Assembly: GCF_003265705.1 (NCBI RefSeq)
Contig: NW_020313005.1
Location: forward strand, 16,374,109-16,438,108
Length of the DNA stretch: 64,000 bases
Direction: 5' to 3'
Source: Callorhinus ursinus
Taxonomy: Eukaryota > Chordata > Mammalia > Carnivora > Otariidae
In this document: positions 23,299 to 35,955 of the stretch, piece by piece
Position numbering within the stretch: position 1 is the first letter of the stretch
Layout of the letters: the number at the start of each line of letters is the position of its first letter
The notes under the pieces: model-generated
What the model was told of the DNA's origin: nothing
The model's database searches: none
Seen by the model: the letters and a program-made list of their open reading frames with translations, nothing else
Position numbers and translations under genes: made by a program

Positions 23299-23509
23299 GG
23301 AGTGCCTGGGTGGCTCAGTCGTTAAGCGTCTGCACTCGGCTCAGGTCATAATCCCAGGGTCCTGGGATTGAGCCCCCATGTCATCAGGCTCCCTGCTCAG
23401 TGGGAAGCCTGCATCTCCCTCTCCCACTCCCCCTGCTTGTGTTTCTCTCTCGCTGTCTCTCTCTCTCTCTCTGTGTCAAATAAATAAATAAAATATTTTT
23501 AAAAAGACT
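23299..23509 (+). mobile_element. CAN-SINE, arctoid-type
   Basis: GGAGTGCCTGGGTGGCTCAG head, CT body with (CT)n, and an AAATAAATAAATAAAATATTT tail. A perfect 11-bp duplication AATTTGTAATT is at 23288-23298 and 23510-23520. Confidence 0.95.
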
Positions 23510-23999
23510 AATTTGTAATTAACATATAAAATGTGCTTAAATTAACTTCTACAGAGTCTGGCGAGGGTTGGATATATTATGCTCTCATAGGAAGTAAAAC
23601 ACTTTTTCAGTGATCCCTTATATGGCCTCCAGTGTTCAGACAGGAAATATAAATGTGTGAATAGGGCTGAGTGAAAGATCCTGAGAAGCCGAAGGGTTTG
23701 AAAGGGACTGGAGCATCCTGCCCCACTAGAGATAGCAAAATTGGTGCTTTTATAAACATTGCGGTTAAATAAAATTTCAGTTTATAATTCAGTAACCTCA
23801 CTTTTCCACTAATGAATGTACAGAATTATCACATGTATTTCTTCCATCATACATGTTAAAAAGACCAGAGCCTTGTACAAGTATGAACTCAATGGGACCA
23901 AATCAGAGGAGACTTTTTTTTTTTTTTAATTTAGCCCTAGAATAATGAAACCAAAAGTACTGAGAAAGTGTTATAAGACCCACTGTAATGTTAGGCCAA

Positions 24000-24080
24000 C
24001 TTACAGATGAGACATGTCATGCCAAGCTACATAGCTCATGAGTCATAAAGTTTGTGCCCAGGTTCAGAACGGATGAGGTA
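24000..24080 (-). mobile_element. MIR fragment
   Basis: ACAGATGAGACATGTCATGCC, then ACATAGCTCATGAGTC and GTGCCCAGGTTCAGAAC fit the antisense MIR centre. Confidence 0.5.
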
Positions 24081-24289
24081 AGCTGCAAAGGGAGTACTCT
24101 AGTCTGATGCAGCAATGCAGTGAAATACTGGTCAACTGGCTAGAAGTTGGACAAGCTTTGGCAGCTAAGACACACAGCCATATTTAAGAAGGTAGAACAA
24201 TTGTATATAATATTCCAAATAAGGAGAAAAACTTTCTTAAAGGGTTCTAACAAATATTTTTAAATGTAAAGAGTTGCCTACATCTTTAT

Positions 24290-24925
24290 GAAATTAAAAA
24301 GACATTAGTCTGGTAGGAATTTAAAATGATGCAGTCACTATGGAAAACAATCTGGTGGTTCCTTAAAAAGTTAAACATAGTATTACCATAAAACCCAGCT
24401 CCACTCTTAGGTATACCCCAAAGAATTAAAAAATGGATGTTCAAATAAAAGCTTGTATGTGAATGTTCATAGCAGCTCTGTTCACAATAGCAAGAAGGTG
24501 GAGACAACTCAAATGTCCATCAGCAGATGAATGGATAAACAAAATGTGGTGTACACATACAGTGGATGTTATGGAATAAAATGTTATTTGACTACCATAA
24601 GGTATAAAATACTGACACATGCTACAACATAGATAAACCTTCAAAAGACCACATATTATATGATTCCATTCATATGAATTCTCCAGAATAGGCAAGTCCA
24701 TAGAGACCGAAAGCAGATTTGTGGTTGCTTAAGGATGGGGATGATGGGGGAATAGGAAGGTGGTAGCTAAAAGGCATGTTCTCTCTGTAGTGATAAAAAT
24801 GTTCCAAAATTGACTGTAATGATGGTTGCACATAGCTGTGAACACACTAAAACCTCCGAAATCTACAATTTAAGTAAGTACATTGTATGGTAAGTGGATT
24901 ATATCTCAACCAATCTCTTTTTTTG
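24290..24925 (+). mobile_element. L1 3' fragment (sense)
   Basis: Sense L1 ORF2 3' end and 3'UTR: AATAGCAAGAAGGTGGAGAC, CAAATGTCCATCAGCAGATG, ATGGATAAACAAAATGTGG, CATATTATATGATTCCATTC, ending GTAAGTGGATTATATCTCAAC. Frames are interrupted throughout. Confidence 0.85.
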
Positions 24926-26409
24926 TTTTAAAGACATTAGTGTCATGTGACTCTGTGCCATCCATCCCATCTCAGGCAGTTCTGCATTCCATGTTTCAGG
25001 CATGTGTGGCATCAGTTGATTATAATGGCCTGTGATAGGGTGGCACCCTTCTTTTAAGGCTGCCAAGCAGTTTGCAAACACTAATTAAGTCTGTACTACT
25101 GGCAGATTGGTAAACATTGTTTTACCTCTCAGACAAAACATTCCAGGAAAGCTGCTCTGAGGGTCTCTGCGTTGGTGCAACTGATGTAACACTTCTCCTC
25201 CTGCTGGTTGACTCTAGAGCATTTTTAAGGATTAAGGATGCAGGAAGGGAAATCATATTTAGTAAACGTCCACTATGTATTTCCCATAGTATAGAACCTT
25301 CTATGAATACTATATGTCATTTATCTCTGACATCAACTCAGCAAGTAAGAATTGTCCCTAAATCTCATGTAATGAAGTTGAGCTCCAGAGAAGGTGGTGT
25401 ACCCATCAGGGTTCTTGGTTCCAAGCAATAGAAATCAACGCTGACTAAACTGAAGCCCAAGGGGCTTATTTTAGGACACCTGACAGAATCAATAGGAAGA
25501 TTGGAGCACAAAGAGGAGCTAAGGGGGAATGTGGAGGCCAAGAGCACAGCAGGTTTTACCACTGGTACCCCCATCTCCCACCCTCCACACTGCCACTGCA
25601 GGTGTTGCCAACCTTAGATGCTTGGGGTCAATTCCTTACAGTCTTAATTAAACTATAGCCTCTGTGACTAATCTCTGTCACTATATTTTGTTACAGTCTT
25701 ATAAAACCCAAAGTTCTAAGCCCATGCTTAAGTCACACTGCTTCACTAAATGGCCGAGGTGCAGAGAGAGGGTATACCACTCCAATTTACCTAGGGGAGG
25801 GAGGGCCTATCCAGGCCTATCCCCAAAGAGGGGAAGTTCAGGAGCTGGATGGCCAAAATGACACAGAAGATGTGAACCTCTGATTCTAAGTCTAGTGTTC
25901 TATTGCACAACTTCACTTCTCTCTCTATGTCATTCCACTCAGGTACTGCTGACCAGGTGGAGAAAGGAGCCATGCTATCTCCCTCATTCAGGTTTAGACC
26001 AGTGGGGGCGATGGTGAAGGGAAGGCAAAATGAAAATGGAATGTGTCATATGGAGATATTTCCCCTGGCCTCTTGGAGCATCCAGGAGGGGTTCATATCC
26101 CAGACCCCAAGGAATGAGGGAAGATTTCCTGAAAAGAGGTATAGACCAGTTTGGGGAATGTGTTGGGCCCAAATATTAGCTTTTGACTAACTTTCTTCCC
26201 TGTAGATTTCATTGTTTCCTCTTTCTTATTATTTGCTGAACGCATAAATAACCTTCCTAATCACCTGTCATTTAAATCCCTTAAATGAGAGTGGATTTAT
26301 TATTCTTAATGAAAAGAATTCTTATTATGGTCAAAATACTATAAATGTCACCAGGGATGGGTTCCTGCTTATAGTGGCTTCATCAGACTGTCAGCACCTC
26401 ACCTTGAAA
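24926..26409. other. No gene recognised
   Basis: No exon supported. 25398-25480 (CAGGGTTCTTGGTTCCAAGC) looks repeat-like but I cannot name the family. Confidence 0.45.
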
Positions 26410-27470
26410 TCCATTCATTCATATATTCAACAGATATTCATTGGCATCTGCTATTTGCCAAGCCCAGTTCTAGGCACTGAGGATGCACAGTAAATAAGAA
26501 AAAGTGTCCACCTATATCCTCTTGGGAAGGCACACAACAGACAAAGAGGTATATAAATTTACATCAGGTACTGATAAATGCTGTGATGAACAGTGAAACA
26601 GGATGAAGTGTTAGAGATTAACAAGACTGGAGTGCCTATTATTCTAGATAGAGGAGTCAGGTGCCAAATGGTTAGTGTTCATGAGCCTAGACTAGAAAAT
26701 ATTTTTTGTATCTCAGTGGAGGGAGGGAGGCCAGAGTGTGGTGCTCTGGAAGGGGGATGACATGCATGGCAGTTTCTTTGATTAGGTCAGATTGAAAATT
26801 TTTGAAAAAGTGGGAGACTTTCTTTACAAATGACCATGTATGCATTGATTACTCCGTGGAGTGTTCAAGTAGCTCAGTTTGAAAGGAGTGTAGAAAGCCA
26901 AGTAGTGAAAAGTGAGAGGTAATGTTGAAGAGGTAGGTGAGGGCCAGCCAGTAGAATGCCTTGTGCACCATGCCAAAGAATTTGGACTTTCACACTAATG
27001 CCTGCCGCATGGTAGGTATAAATATTTGTTAGATCCATACAAATGAAAGGCCCTGGGAAACACTAAGCAGGTTGAAGTGGGAGGGTGCAGATGTGATCAG
27101 ATTTGTGTTATAAGAAAACTTAATCCAGTGGCAAGATGGAGACATTATTTGAAGTGGTGGCAAGAGTGGAGTCAGGAATACTCAGCAGCATGCTATTCCA
27201 GAAATCCAGATGAGAGGGGCGCCTGGAGCTTAGTTGGTTAAGCACCTGACTCTGGCTCAGGTCACGATCCCAGGGTCCTGGGGTTGAGCCTCACATCCAG
27301 ACTCTGTGCTCAGTGGAGAGTCTGCTTGTCCCTTTGTCCCTCCCCCAGCTCATGCTCTCCTTCTCTCAAAAACTAAATAAAATCTTTAAAAAAAAAAAAA
27401 AAGAAATCCAAATGAGAGATCCTGAGGCTAGGCTGGAGCACTCAAGACAGATGGAGAGGAGGTGCAGATT
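26410..27470 (-). mobile_element. Ancient L2-era repeat, split by a SINE
   Basis: Opens TCATTCATATATTCAACAG, then TTCTAGGCACTGAGGATGC. The later part (GCACCATGCCAAAGAATTTG, GTGATCAGATTTGTG, TATTCCAGAAATCC) is the pattern of a mammalian-wide repeat that also resembles 58805-59530. It continues beyond the SINE at 27217-27401 with ATCCTGAGGCTAGGCTGGAG. Confidence 0.55.
27217..27401 (+). mobile_element. CAN-SINE, older subfamily
   Basis: GGGCGCCTGGAGCTTAGTTG head, TCATGCTCTCCTTCTCTC body and an A tail. A 17-bp duplication AGAAATCCA[G/A]ATGAGAG ends at 27216 and lies at 27402-27418. Confidence 0.95.
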
Positions 27471-28334
27471 GTTTTCTCTCTGATGTTAGCATCAGGCATG
27501 CCTTGTGTGCAAAGAGAATTGGACCAAAGGTATCACCATATTTACACTGTTTATTGAAAACTCCTATGGGACAATATATTCTAGGAGAGTGGAGGAGAGT
27601 GGAGGTAACAGAACAATGTAGAGTTTGTGAAGCCCTTAAATATATTAGTATACTCCGTAACAGTTTTAAAAAATAGATGTAGTTTATTTAATTTTGCAAG
27701 TTTCTTCCCCGTGGCTGTGTCTGAGGTGGGTATGATGCTATAAGACTCAAGGATTTTGGGTTCTCAGTTTCCTTTCTCATTGCTTGTTGGATTCTGACAG
27801 GAATTCTATGAGAGGACAGGAACTTCATAAATACTTTCCTTTTTATTACTGCCTCTCTGGGGTTCCTTCATCCCTAAGGCAGTAGAATCTAACATCTGAT
27901 CACATCACTCTACTATATTCTGTCCTCTTGGAGTCAGAGATATTTCATTCAAAACTCTGTTTCCTCTCATTGAAGCCACAGTTGGAGCATGATGACAGTG
28001 ATTTACTGGTGTTTAATGGTCCAGCTCATGCTGGAAAAGCAGTTGTCACTGAGCTGCATGCAACCTTCTCACCCAAGGCCCAGGGTTTGGTTTTGTAGGT
28101 GGGCATCCTTCTTCCTTCCCCAGTTACCATTAGGGATCAGCCAAGCAAAGTAAGGGGAGGGGAGTTTCTTCTCATTTCTGGGCTGGCCAGGGAATGTATT
28201 GCCTTATATTTGGTACCCAACAGAATCAGGGGACTTTTAGACTGCGATCTTTGAGAATGGAAACTCTTGTAGACTCAATCTGGCTCATAATTTTGGCTTT
28301 GCTAACTCTTTCCTACTTTGCTTTCTTCCATAGA
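27471..28334. other. No gene recognised
   Basis: Unique-looking sequence with no supported exon or repeat. Confidence 0.5.
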
Positions 28335-28475
28335 TTATGGTCTACTATGTGCCAAACATTGTTATAGACACTGGTGTGCAAAGAAGAATTGGCTCCTGCC
28401 CTAAAATACCCACAGGTTGTTGGTAAAGAATGATAAATAAACAGATGACTAAAATACAGTAAAATAAGAGCTGTG
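28335..28475 (-). mobile_element. L2-class repeat fragment (antisense)
   Basis: TGGTCTACTATGTGCCAAACATT, AGACACTGGTGTGCAAAG and ATGATAAATAAACAGATGAC are typical of the antisense L2 3' end. Confidence 0.6.
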
Positions 28476-31400
28476 GTGCAGATTTATCTTTTCACTTTTA
28501 GAAGGTTTAAAAAAAATCCAGAGAGGCCTATACATTTTACTTTAATCTCCTTTTAGAGAGTTTACAGATACATTTTAATGCTTCACCAACCCTACATCAG
28601 GAAAAAAACCTTACCTTAATCTCTTAGTCTATATTTTTCTATAAGAGTCAATTGCCTAGTTCAAGAGTCACAAACACACATGTGTCCTCAAGGGCCAGGC
28701 AGGTGACATGAATGAGTGGAGGGGCTTCACAGGAGGGTTAAGAGACTGGGGTAAACGGGGGAGTGCTTTTCCAATGGGGGCAGCTGCTACTCAGAACAGG
28801 CAGATTGTTGCCAGGCAGAAATACTTATCCAATGATGCCAGTTCTTATAAGTTTTCAAGAGAAACTGGGTTTTATGTGAAATCTCTGATTTTTAAATGTT
28901 AGCAACTAACTCCAAAAAAAAAAAAAAAAGAAAAAAATAAAAGGATGCTGTGCCAGTGAACGTCTTCTTGGGCTGTATTGTCCAGAGCAATAGCAGTTAA
29001 TGTTGTCAGAGAAAGGTTTGTAGCAACTCCTCAAGATGGATGTAAAGACTGTGGCAAAATTGCCTGGAGTTATCAAATAGCTCTCATCACTGAATAATGC
29101 CTTTGTTTTGGAGAGACAGAAAGGGAAACTCAAATACTTGTCATTTGCTTTCTTTCCTTTGTTATTGTAAAGCACTTTGCAGTATTTGAAGAAAAGCAAC
29201 TCAACTAAACAACACTATTTTTCCTCTGAAGATGAAAGAAGTTCAAGAGCACATGCACTGGAGGTTTTAACTAAATCTGGCCATTTTCCAGCATCCCCTG
29301 AGACCCAGAGTGAGCTATTAAACTGCAAATTCACCTTTCTAGAAGCAAGCAGAAGGGCTGAGGGCTAAGGGGTGCTGGCCATCCTGGCATAGGGTTCCCT
29401 TCTGATAGCAGGTTCCTGATCCTTTGATTCTTTGGTCTCTGCCTCCCACACCATTCTCTCTCCTCTGTAGCACTGGGGGAAGCATTTGGGGTGGAGGATC
29501 TGTCTTTAGGACTGTGCACCTTTTGTTCCCATTCCCTGACTCTAGGCCCAAAGCCCAAGTCAGGGAGACAGGCTTGATCTTGGACTATTTGAAACATAGC
29601 TGATGTGACCTTCCTTGAAAGATGAGTGGGGCGTGAGCCACTGTGTAGAGCTTGTAGAACTGTAGAGCTTCCCTCCCTCCCTAGGGAATGGGATGTGGTA
29701 TGGAGAGGCAAGCTTCCGACCTGGGGGCCCTGCTCCTTTGGCAGGCTGTATTCTCCAGACTGTCAATGGAGCCAGCTGCCCTTTTGCTTTCCACCAGCCA
29801 ATGGCTATAAATACAGTCACATTTCCCACATACTGTATTTATGTTTCAGAAAATGTCTGCGTTGCATACGTAATGGAGGAGATATAATTATAATATTTCA
29901 AAACTGGCCAAATTTCGTGAAATATAAAATAACAGATGGCACCACACAATATTGGTGTGGTGCGCTTCATTTAAATCATAACTCAGGCCTGAAAATGTTC
30001 CCATTTGGTACAGGGTGGTGACGAGAGTGTATGTGCTGGGAGTTAGGGGGTGGCGTGGTTCCCCTTCTTTGTCCTCTCTAAGCTTTTCAGGGAAAGTGGA
30101 GTTATGAAGCTATGCATTCCCAGTAATCTCAAGTTTGGGTCTTGTCAATCTATCAATTTATGCCACTTGGTATTTAGCTGGCAAGTAGGAAGTGGGACTT
30201 CTAAACTCGGGTGGTATTGGCCCCTGACAGTTTTCCATTTTTACTTAACCATCAAGAAGTTGTTGCTCAAGTTCAAAACCTTCAGACATTTATTCTACAT
30301 CTTTGACAGTAGTTCCATTAGATGATCCTGTTTTGTGGGTTGTACACTATGGACCTGGTGGGACCTGCTTTGTTTCGACTCCATTGCTTATTCCCCACCT
30401 TCACCCAAAGCCAACATAATCTGAAATCTCACTGATCCTTAAAAGGCCTGTAGAGTGCTGGAGTTTAAGTGGGAAATTTAGTAAGCTCTCAAAGGCATAG
30501 GCTTATCTAGGAGGAAGGTCAGAGTAAGAGACACCCACACTACCTCTGCTGCTCAAATCTTGTGCTAAACCAAATGGCTCATTGATTCAGATAGATAAGG
30601 ATTCATATAAATGCTTTGATACAACCCAGATTCTCCAAGTGGTAACATTTGGCTCCTGCTTTTTGTTTGTTGTCTCAATTGCTATTCCCATCTCACTGAG
30701 GAAACCGTAAAATTTAGCAGTAAGGTTTCACACCCCTAAATTGTTGATGAACAATACAGGCTAAGGATCCATGAATACCTGTTGTTGGCCCTCCCAGCCT
30801 GTATGTGAAGTCTTTCATAACAGCATTTATTGAATCAGAGGACAGCAGAATAAGCCCCACTTGTGCTTTGTGCTGGCTTTTCTGTGTCTGATCATTCTTT
30901 CCTTGTTCCAGTCTTTACTTAGAATGAGATACCAAAAAGCTGCTGGAGAAGTTACAAGTGTTTGCAATGCTACCATTAAATTAATAGCATGATGAGAGTC
31001 AAAAGGTAAAGGCATTTCATTTTTCCCCTCTCTTTTCAGAGAAAAAAATCATGAGGTCCAAATTAGCCTTAAATTGTCTTCTCTCTATAGATTGAGATGT
31101 ATCATCCTCTTCCTGAATTTTCTCCTCTACCAGTCCCTACAATCAAAGTTGGAAAAATGAGTGTATCCTGTTGTGTTATGATAATGTGCAATGAAAACAG
31201 AAATCTTATCAGTGCTAGTGCTAGAATGCTTACATTGTAACAGCTGGGGAGGACAGAAAATGATGTGTGATGGCCCGATGGGGCTCTAGGAAAGGGGTGA
31301 GCTGACTTCTGTTTGAAACAAGCAGGTGGAGGGCATGTCTATTGTCTATGATTTGTCTGTATTTATCTGGGGAAATGCCAAGTTACCACAAAGAGTAAAA

Positions 31401-31714
31401 ATAGTCAGTATGCCTTTGGAATATACATTTACCTTTCTGAATGGAATTATTTTTTATAGCTCCTGCCCATCACACATACTTAGGAATTAGTATGTCAAGA
31501 AATCATTGATCTTTGACTTGGTATGTTACTCTCATGAGTGTTACTGGAGACAAGGACTAAACCTGTTCCTATGGCCCTAGTGGGTAGAACAATATTTAAT
31601 GGGTGGGGATAACAGATTTGAGTAATCTAAGATTGAAAAAACTACTTTAGGAGGTAGTAAATTCCCCATCAATGGAGGAATCCAAGTCTGGGTGGCCACT
31701 GGGTGGTGATAAAG
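28476..31714. other. No gene recognised; largest repeat-poor stretch upstream of the exon
   Basis: About 3.2 kb without a named repeat, apart from an A-rich run at 28912-28945. Overlapping frames at 29331-29829 on both strands match no family. 29740-30020 contains a short inverted repeat and AT-rich motifs and could be regulatory, but there is no proof from sequence alone. Confidence 0.5.
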
Positions 31715-31905
31715 TAGAAGGAGTTCTAGAGCCTTACTTCCCAGAGTATGGTCCCAGAACCAGATCTATCAGTATCACCTGGAAGCTTGTTACAAATGCA
31801 GACTCCCAGGCCCCACCTAAGACTTACTGAATCAGAACTTGCATCTGGGCAAGATGCCCCCATTGATTTGTATACACAATAGAACCTGAGAAGCACTGTT
31901 GTATA
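31715..31905. mobile_element. MER5-like hAT-Charlie element
   Basis: AGTATGGTCCCAGAACCAG, ATCAGTATCACCTGGAAGC, TTGTTACAAATGCAGACTCC, CAGGCCCCACCTAAGACTTA and AACCTGAGAAGCACTG match the layout of a MER5-type non-autonomous DNA transposon, including the CACTG end. Confidence 0.8.
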
Positions 31906-32884
31906 GGATTCCTTCTAAGACTCAGACATGTTTCTAAGTAAACTGTGTGAGAAGCATGGGTTTTACCATGAACATATGATTTGCTTTGGTACCCAGCACC
32001 CATTTGATTAGAGAAACCATATAAAAGGAAGATGTAAGGATACTCCCAAAGACTCTTTCATTCATATATATTTTTAATGTGTTGGAATTAGAGTTATCTT
32101 CCCCATCTTCTGTCCTCCACTCTGCTCTGATCTACCATGTGTGCTGAAATTCACACCAGAAGTTATTCCTTTGAGTTTGAACATGGAAGGACCTCATGAA
32201 GATGATAACATCTAAATTAGATGAGGTAATGCTTCAAGCCATTATTACCAATTAAGCTATTAATGTTAATTAGTGCATCAATTTGCTATCAGAGAGCAGA
32301 GCTTATCATCTTTGTATTTCCACTACTTAGCATGTTGCCTGACAAATATTAATATATAATTTATTTTCTATGATAGCTCTTTCCAAAAAAGGATTTGAGG
32401 TGGCATTACCTGAATCAATAAATACATGTTGAACTGGAATGGTTCAGACTCTGTAGGAATAAGTCAAGGGTCAGGTGGGTGCAAGGATTGTTCACAGTGG
32501 AATTTCTAAAGATAAGGTCCAGAGAGATGTGGTCAACCATGGATGGTACCAAAAAGGGAGACAAGGGGATTCATGGAGAGGAGTCCCTGCATTGACATGC
32601 ACAGATTTTAAAAATTTATACAAGAGTGCATCTTATAGTTTCTCTGTACATTTGAAATACTTTTTAGTTAAAAATAATTCTTTAACCTTGATTATTCCTT
32701 GAGAAACAGGAAATAATTAGATGGTCAAACTGCAGAGAAGATTCGAATTGACAATGTCTGCATAGAATGTTAGTGAGTCACACAAAGAATATGCTTCCAC
32801 TGCATTTATGCTCCTTGTCTTTCCCATAATGGACTCTAGAACTGGAATTGTGTGTCAGCATTTACAAATCCAAATGTGGTATCA
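31906..32884. other. No gene recognised
   Basis: Unique-looking sequence. The 75-codon frame at 32475-32702 has no domain. Confidence 0.5.
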
Positions 32885-33140
32885 TGAAGTGGCTAAAATT
32901 GCGATTCTATGCCAGAAATTCTGTGTTCAAATCCTGGCTACGTCTCTTATTGGTTGAGTAATAGCCTTGGGCAAGTTACTCAACTTCTTTAATCCTCCGT
33001 GTCTTCATCTGTAAAATGAAGAAATAGTAGGACCAATCCAAGTCTTGCTGAGGGGATAAAATGACATAACATCCTGTGTTTTGCCAAGTGTCTCGCTCTT
33101 AAGTGGTGAGCAAATTCTAAATGCTGTTGTCAATGCCATT
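32885..33140 (+). mobile_element. MIR
   Basis: Sense MIR: GTTCAAATCCTGGCTACGTC, TAGCCTTGGGCAAGTTACTC, TTTAATCCTCCGTGTCTTC, ATCTGTAAAATGAAGAAATAG and GAGGGGATAAAATGACATAA, in order. Confidence 0.88.
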
Positions 33141-33829
33141 TTTGTTATTATTGTCTTCTATGGTGTGTTACCCAAGTTATTTAAACTTCAATTCAACTAC
33201 AATCATATACTTAGTAGCCTCAGAATGTCACAGACCATTTTATGACTTCTTAGTACCACCTAGAGATTTCTGAATCTGCCATTCCCTCTGATTGGTTTGT
33301 GTGCTCTTGCTACAGACTTTACCATTCTTTTGCAGATGCAAATAGTTTCTTGGAAAACCTTCATTTTTATAGGAGTAGGGAAGATCTACATTCCCTTATA
33401 AGAAAGGGACAAAACTAGAGGTATTTTATTTAATATTCATTGCCATGTGATTGTTAAATATGCTCTCCAGGAAGCCTTCAGGCATGAGAACAAAATATTA
33501 CAGATGGAACTAAGTGGAATAAGTTGTGATCAAGCTCCTTACACATTCTACAAGCAGAACTCTTCCCACATTTAAGCAATCCTGGGTGTGAAGGAAAACT
33601 GGGTGGGGGTCCTACAAAGGAGGTTGCCACCTTTCTCTAAAAAAAAAATTTTTTTTTAAGAAGGTTATCTTGTTTAGTAAAGAGAGGTAAGAGTATCTCA
33701 GATCCCTTTTGACCTTTCCACACCCTTCTGCTGGACTGTTTCAGAGGACGGGATTACACATCTCTCAACTTTTTCTAAAAAGGAGAGGCTTGGGTACAAG
33801 TGGTAGGGTTCAGTGTCTCAGGCTGAGTG
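33141..33829. other. No gene recognised
   Basis: Contains an A8/T8 junction at about 33640-33658. No exon or named repeat. Confidence 0.5.
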
Positions 33830-33980
33830 CTCTGAGGGCATTTACCAGTTTTCCCACTAATTTCCTTCTTCTGTTCCAGGATCCTATCCAGGATACCATA
33901 TTGCATTTAGTCATTATGTCTCCTCAGTCTCCTCTGGTCTGTCTCCAACACAGAAATCCAATTTTGTCAACAGACATCAC
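33830..33980 (-). mobile_element. L1M 3'UTR fragment
   Basis: GATCCTATCCAGGATACCAT, then TTGCATTTAGTCATTATGTC and TCCTCAGTCTCCTCTGGTC match the antisense 3'UTR of old L1 subfamilies. Confidence 0.65.
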
Positions 33981-34014
33981 CACAGGCATGGGGAAGGATG
34001 CTGCCTGTTTCTCA

Positions 34015-34175
34015 GTTATTTTACAATCAGTTATTGAGTTCCTACTATGTGACACAAGCAAAAATGATTAAATCCTTGCCCCAGAGAAGTTTACTAGCTA
34101 AGGGTGGTTACAGACAGGTAAAGAAATAATTACTGTACCTTGTGATAGGTAAGTCTAAGAAAACAAAATACTCCA
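34015..34175 (-). mobile_element. L2-class repeat fragment (antisense)
   Basis: GTTATTGAGTTCCTACTATGTGAC followed by CTTGCCCCAGAGAAGTTTAC fits the antisense L2 end. Confidence 0.55.
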
Positions 34176-35286
34176 GGTGCTATAACATCCCTGAAAAGAA
34201 AGGATGACTCCTGATGATCCTTGCCAGGGAAACACAGTGACCCAATTCATATTTTCTGGTAGAGGGCTCACTGGGATGGACCTCGTGGTCATAATTGAAT
34301 TGGGATGTTCAATTTATGTAAGAGATGTGTTTCAACACCATTCTGAAGGGAAAAAAAAATGTCTGTGAGCAGTGTGCCTATGCATCCATGATTAAATGGA
34401 GAGTGTGGAGTGTGGGTGGGGAAATTAATACACAGAGCCAAGCTTTTCCAAGCCAGCTGTAAAATGCATGCTCCGGATTCCTTGGGACCGAGATCTAGAT
34501 TAGGGTCTTAGAGAGATAAATTACCACTCTATCTTTCTCTGTTTTTCCAGAGCTTAATATCTTGACAATTTGCCTTCTGAACTTCCTCATTTCCTCACCT
34601 TCCAATCATCTCCCAACCTATAACATTTCAGCTTCTGTCCCTCTTTCCTGAAAAAGAATTTTTACCGAGGCAATTAATGACCTCCCTAACAATAATCTAA
34701 TAGAAAAATGTTAAAATTCATCTTACCCAACTTCTTGGTAACCTCCTGCATTGTTGATCATTCCCTCCTTCCTCAGATTCTTTCTTCTCTTTGTGTAACA
34801 CACTTCTATCTTAATCTGCTTCCCCTTCCCTTGCCCTTGACTAGTCCTTCTTTAGCCAGAACATTAAAAAAGCGTTCTTTAAAACTAGTTCTAGGTCCTC
34901 TTATTCTTGTACATTTCTCCTGAGACTATCTCACTGACATCAGCAATTGCCTCAATTACTGTTGTGATTTGAAAGGCACAATTGATAATTTCTCTCCCCT
35001 TACCAAGGTCTGAACCAACTGAGGAATACAAAGTCAAGCAGGCATCAAACTATCAATTTTATTATGGAGAAAGCTGAATTGCAGAATGCAGTCTTGATTC
35101 AAGTCCAAAATGAGCTTCTCACTTAATACCCTTCTTTCTCCCAATTGGTTTTATTCACTCAGCCACAGGCAGGATAATTTGTCAACTGTAGCTGTAGGCC
35201 TCCCCCTGCAGAGACAGGACCTGCCAGGGAGCTTACCATATAGAGGTGGATGGAACAGAAAGGAAAACACACATGAACTACAGATA
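34176..35286. other. No gene recognised
   Basis: Unique-looking sequence without supported exons. Confidence 0.5.
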
Positions 35287-35386
35287 GTCCTTTTAAGGGG
35301 AAAAAGGGAGGCAGGGGAAGGAGGGAGGGAAGAAAGGAGGGAGATAAAGGGAGAGAGAGGAAGAGAGAAAGGGAGAAAGAATATGA
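35287..35386. repeat. Polypurine tract (GGGA/GAAA-rich)
   Basis: About 100 bp almost entirely A and G on the plus strand, including GGAGGGAGGGAAGAAAGGAGG. Confidence 0.9.
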
Positions 35387-35744
35387 ATGCATATACACAG
35401 AACCTGGTAGCACATTAATCCTGCCCAGTAAAGAATCAAGGATGCAGACATGTCAGTACTTTGTCATCTCTCTAGTCAGATAAGTCAGATAAGTCAATCT
35501 TATTCTTATGCTTTTCCTGAGGAGGCAGAAGTTTCTATTTCATGAACCTGATGAAACCCAGAGAGAGGAAAAGATGACTCTACTAATCACCACCTATATT
35601 AAGATAGCTCACAAATCTTTATCCTTAGTCAAAATCTCTCTTCTTAGCTACAGATTTGTATATTTAATTTTTGACTTGATGTCTCCACTTAGATGTCTCC
35701 ATGCAATTGCAATTCAACATGCCCCCAAATAATCCTATTAGTAA

Positions 35745-35955
35745 CCAACCAAGTATTGAATTATTACTGTGTGCCAGGCACTGTGCTAATAGCTCTATGT
35801 TGATTCTCTCATTTGATTTTCATATCAACTCTATAAGATAGGTGGAAATCATTAAGGAAATTAAGCTTAGAGAGTTTCAGGCTTGCAAGTAGTGGATAAG
35901 AGATTAGAACCCAGGTATCCAACTCTAGAACTATTAGCTGCCACACTGCTTCCCC
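35745..35955 (-). mobile_element. MIR
   Basis: TGTGTGCCAGGCACTGTGC, TGATTTTCATATCAACTCTAT, AAGATAGGTGGAAATC and GATTAGAACCCAGGTATCC in antisense MIR order. Confidence 0.85.

Noticed and set aside
29795..29815. CCAAT followed by TATAAATA, promoter-like
   Set aside because: Spacing is only a few bases rather than the usual tens, and no exon follows; the TATAAATAC may simply be an MEF2-like or chance word.
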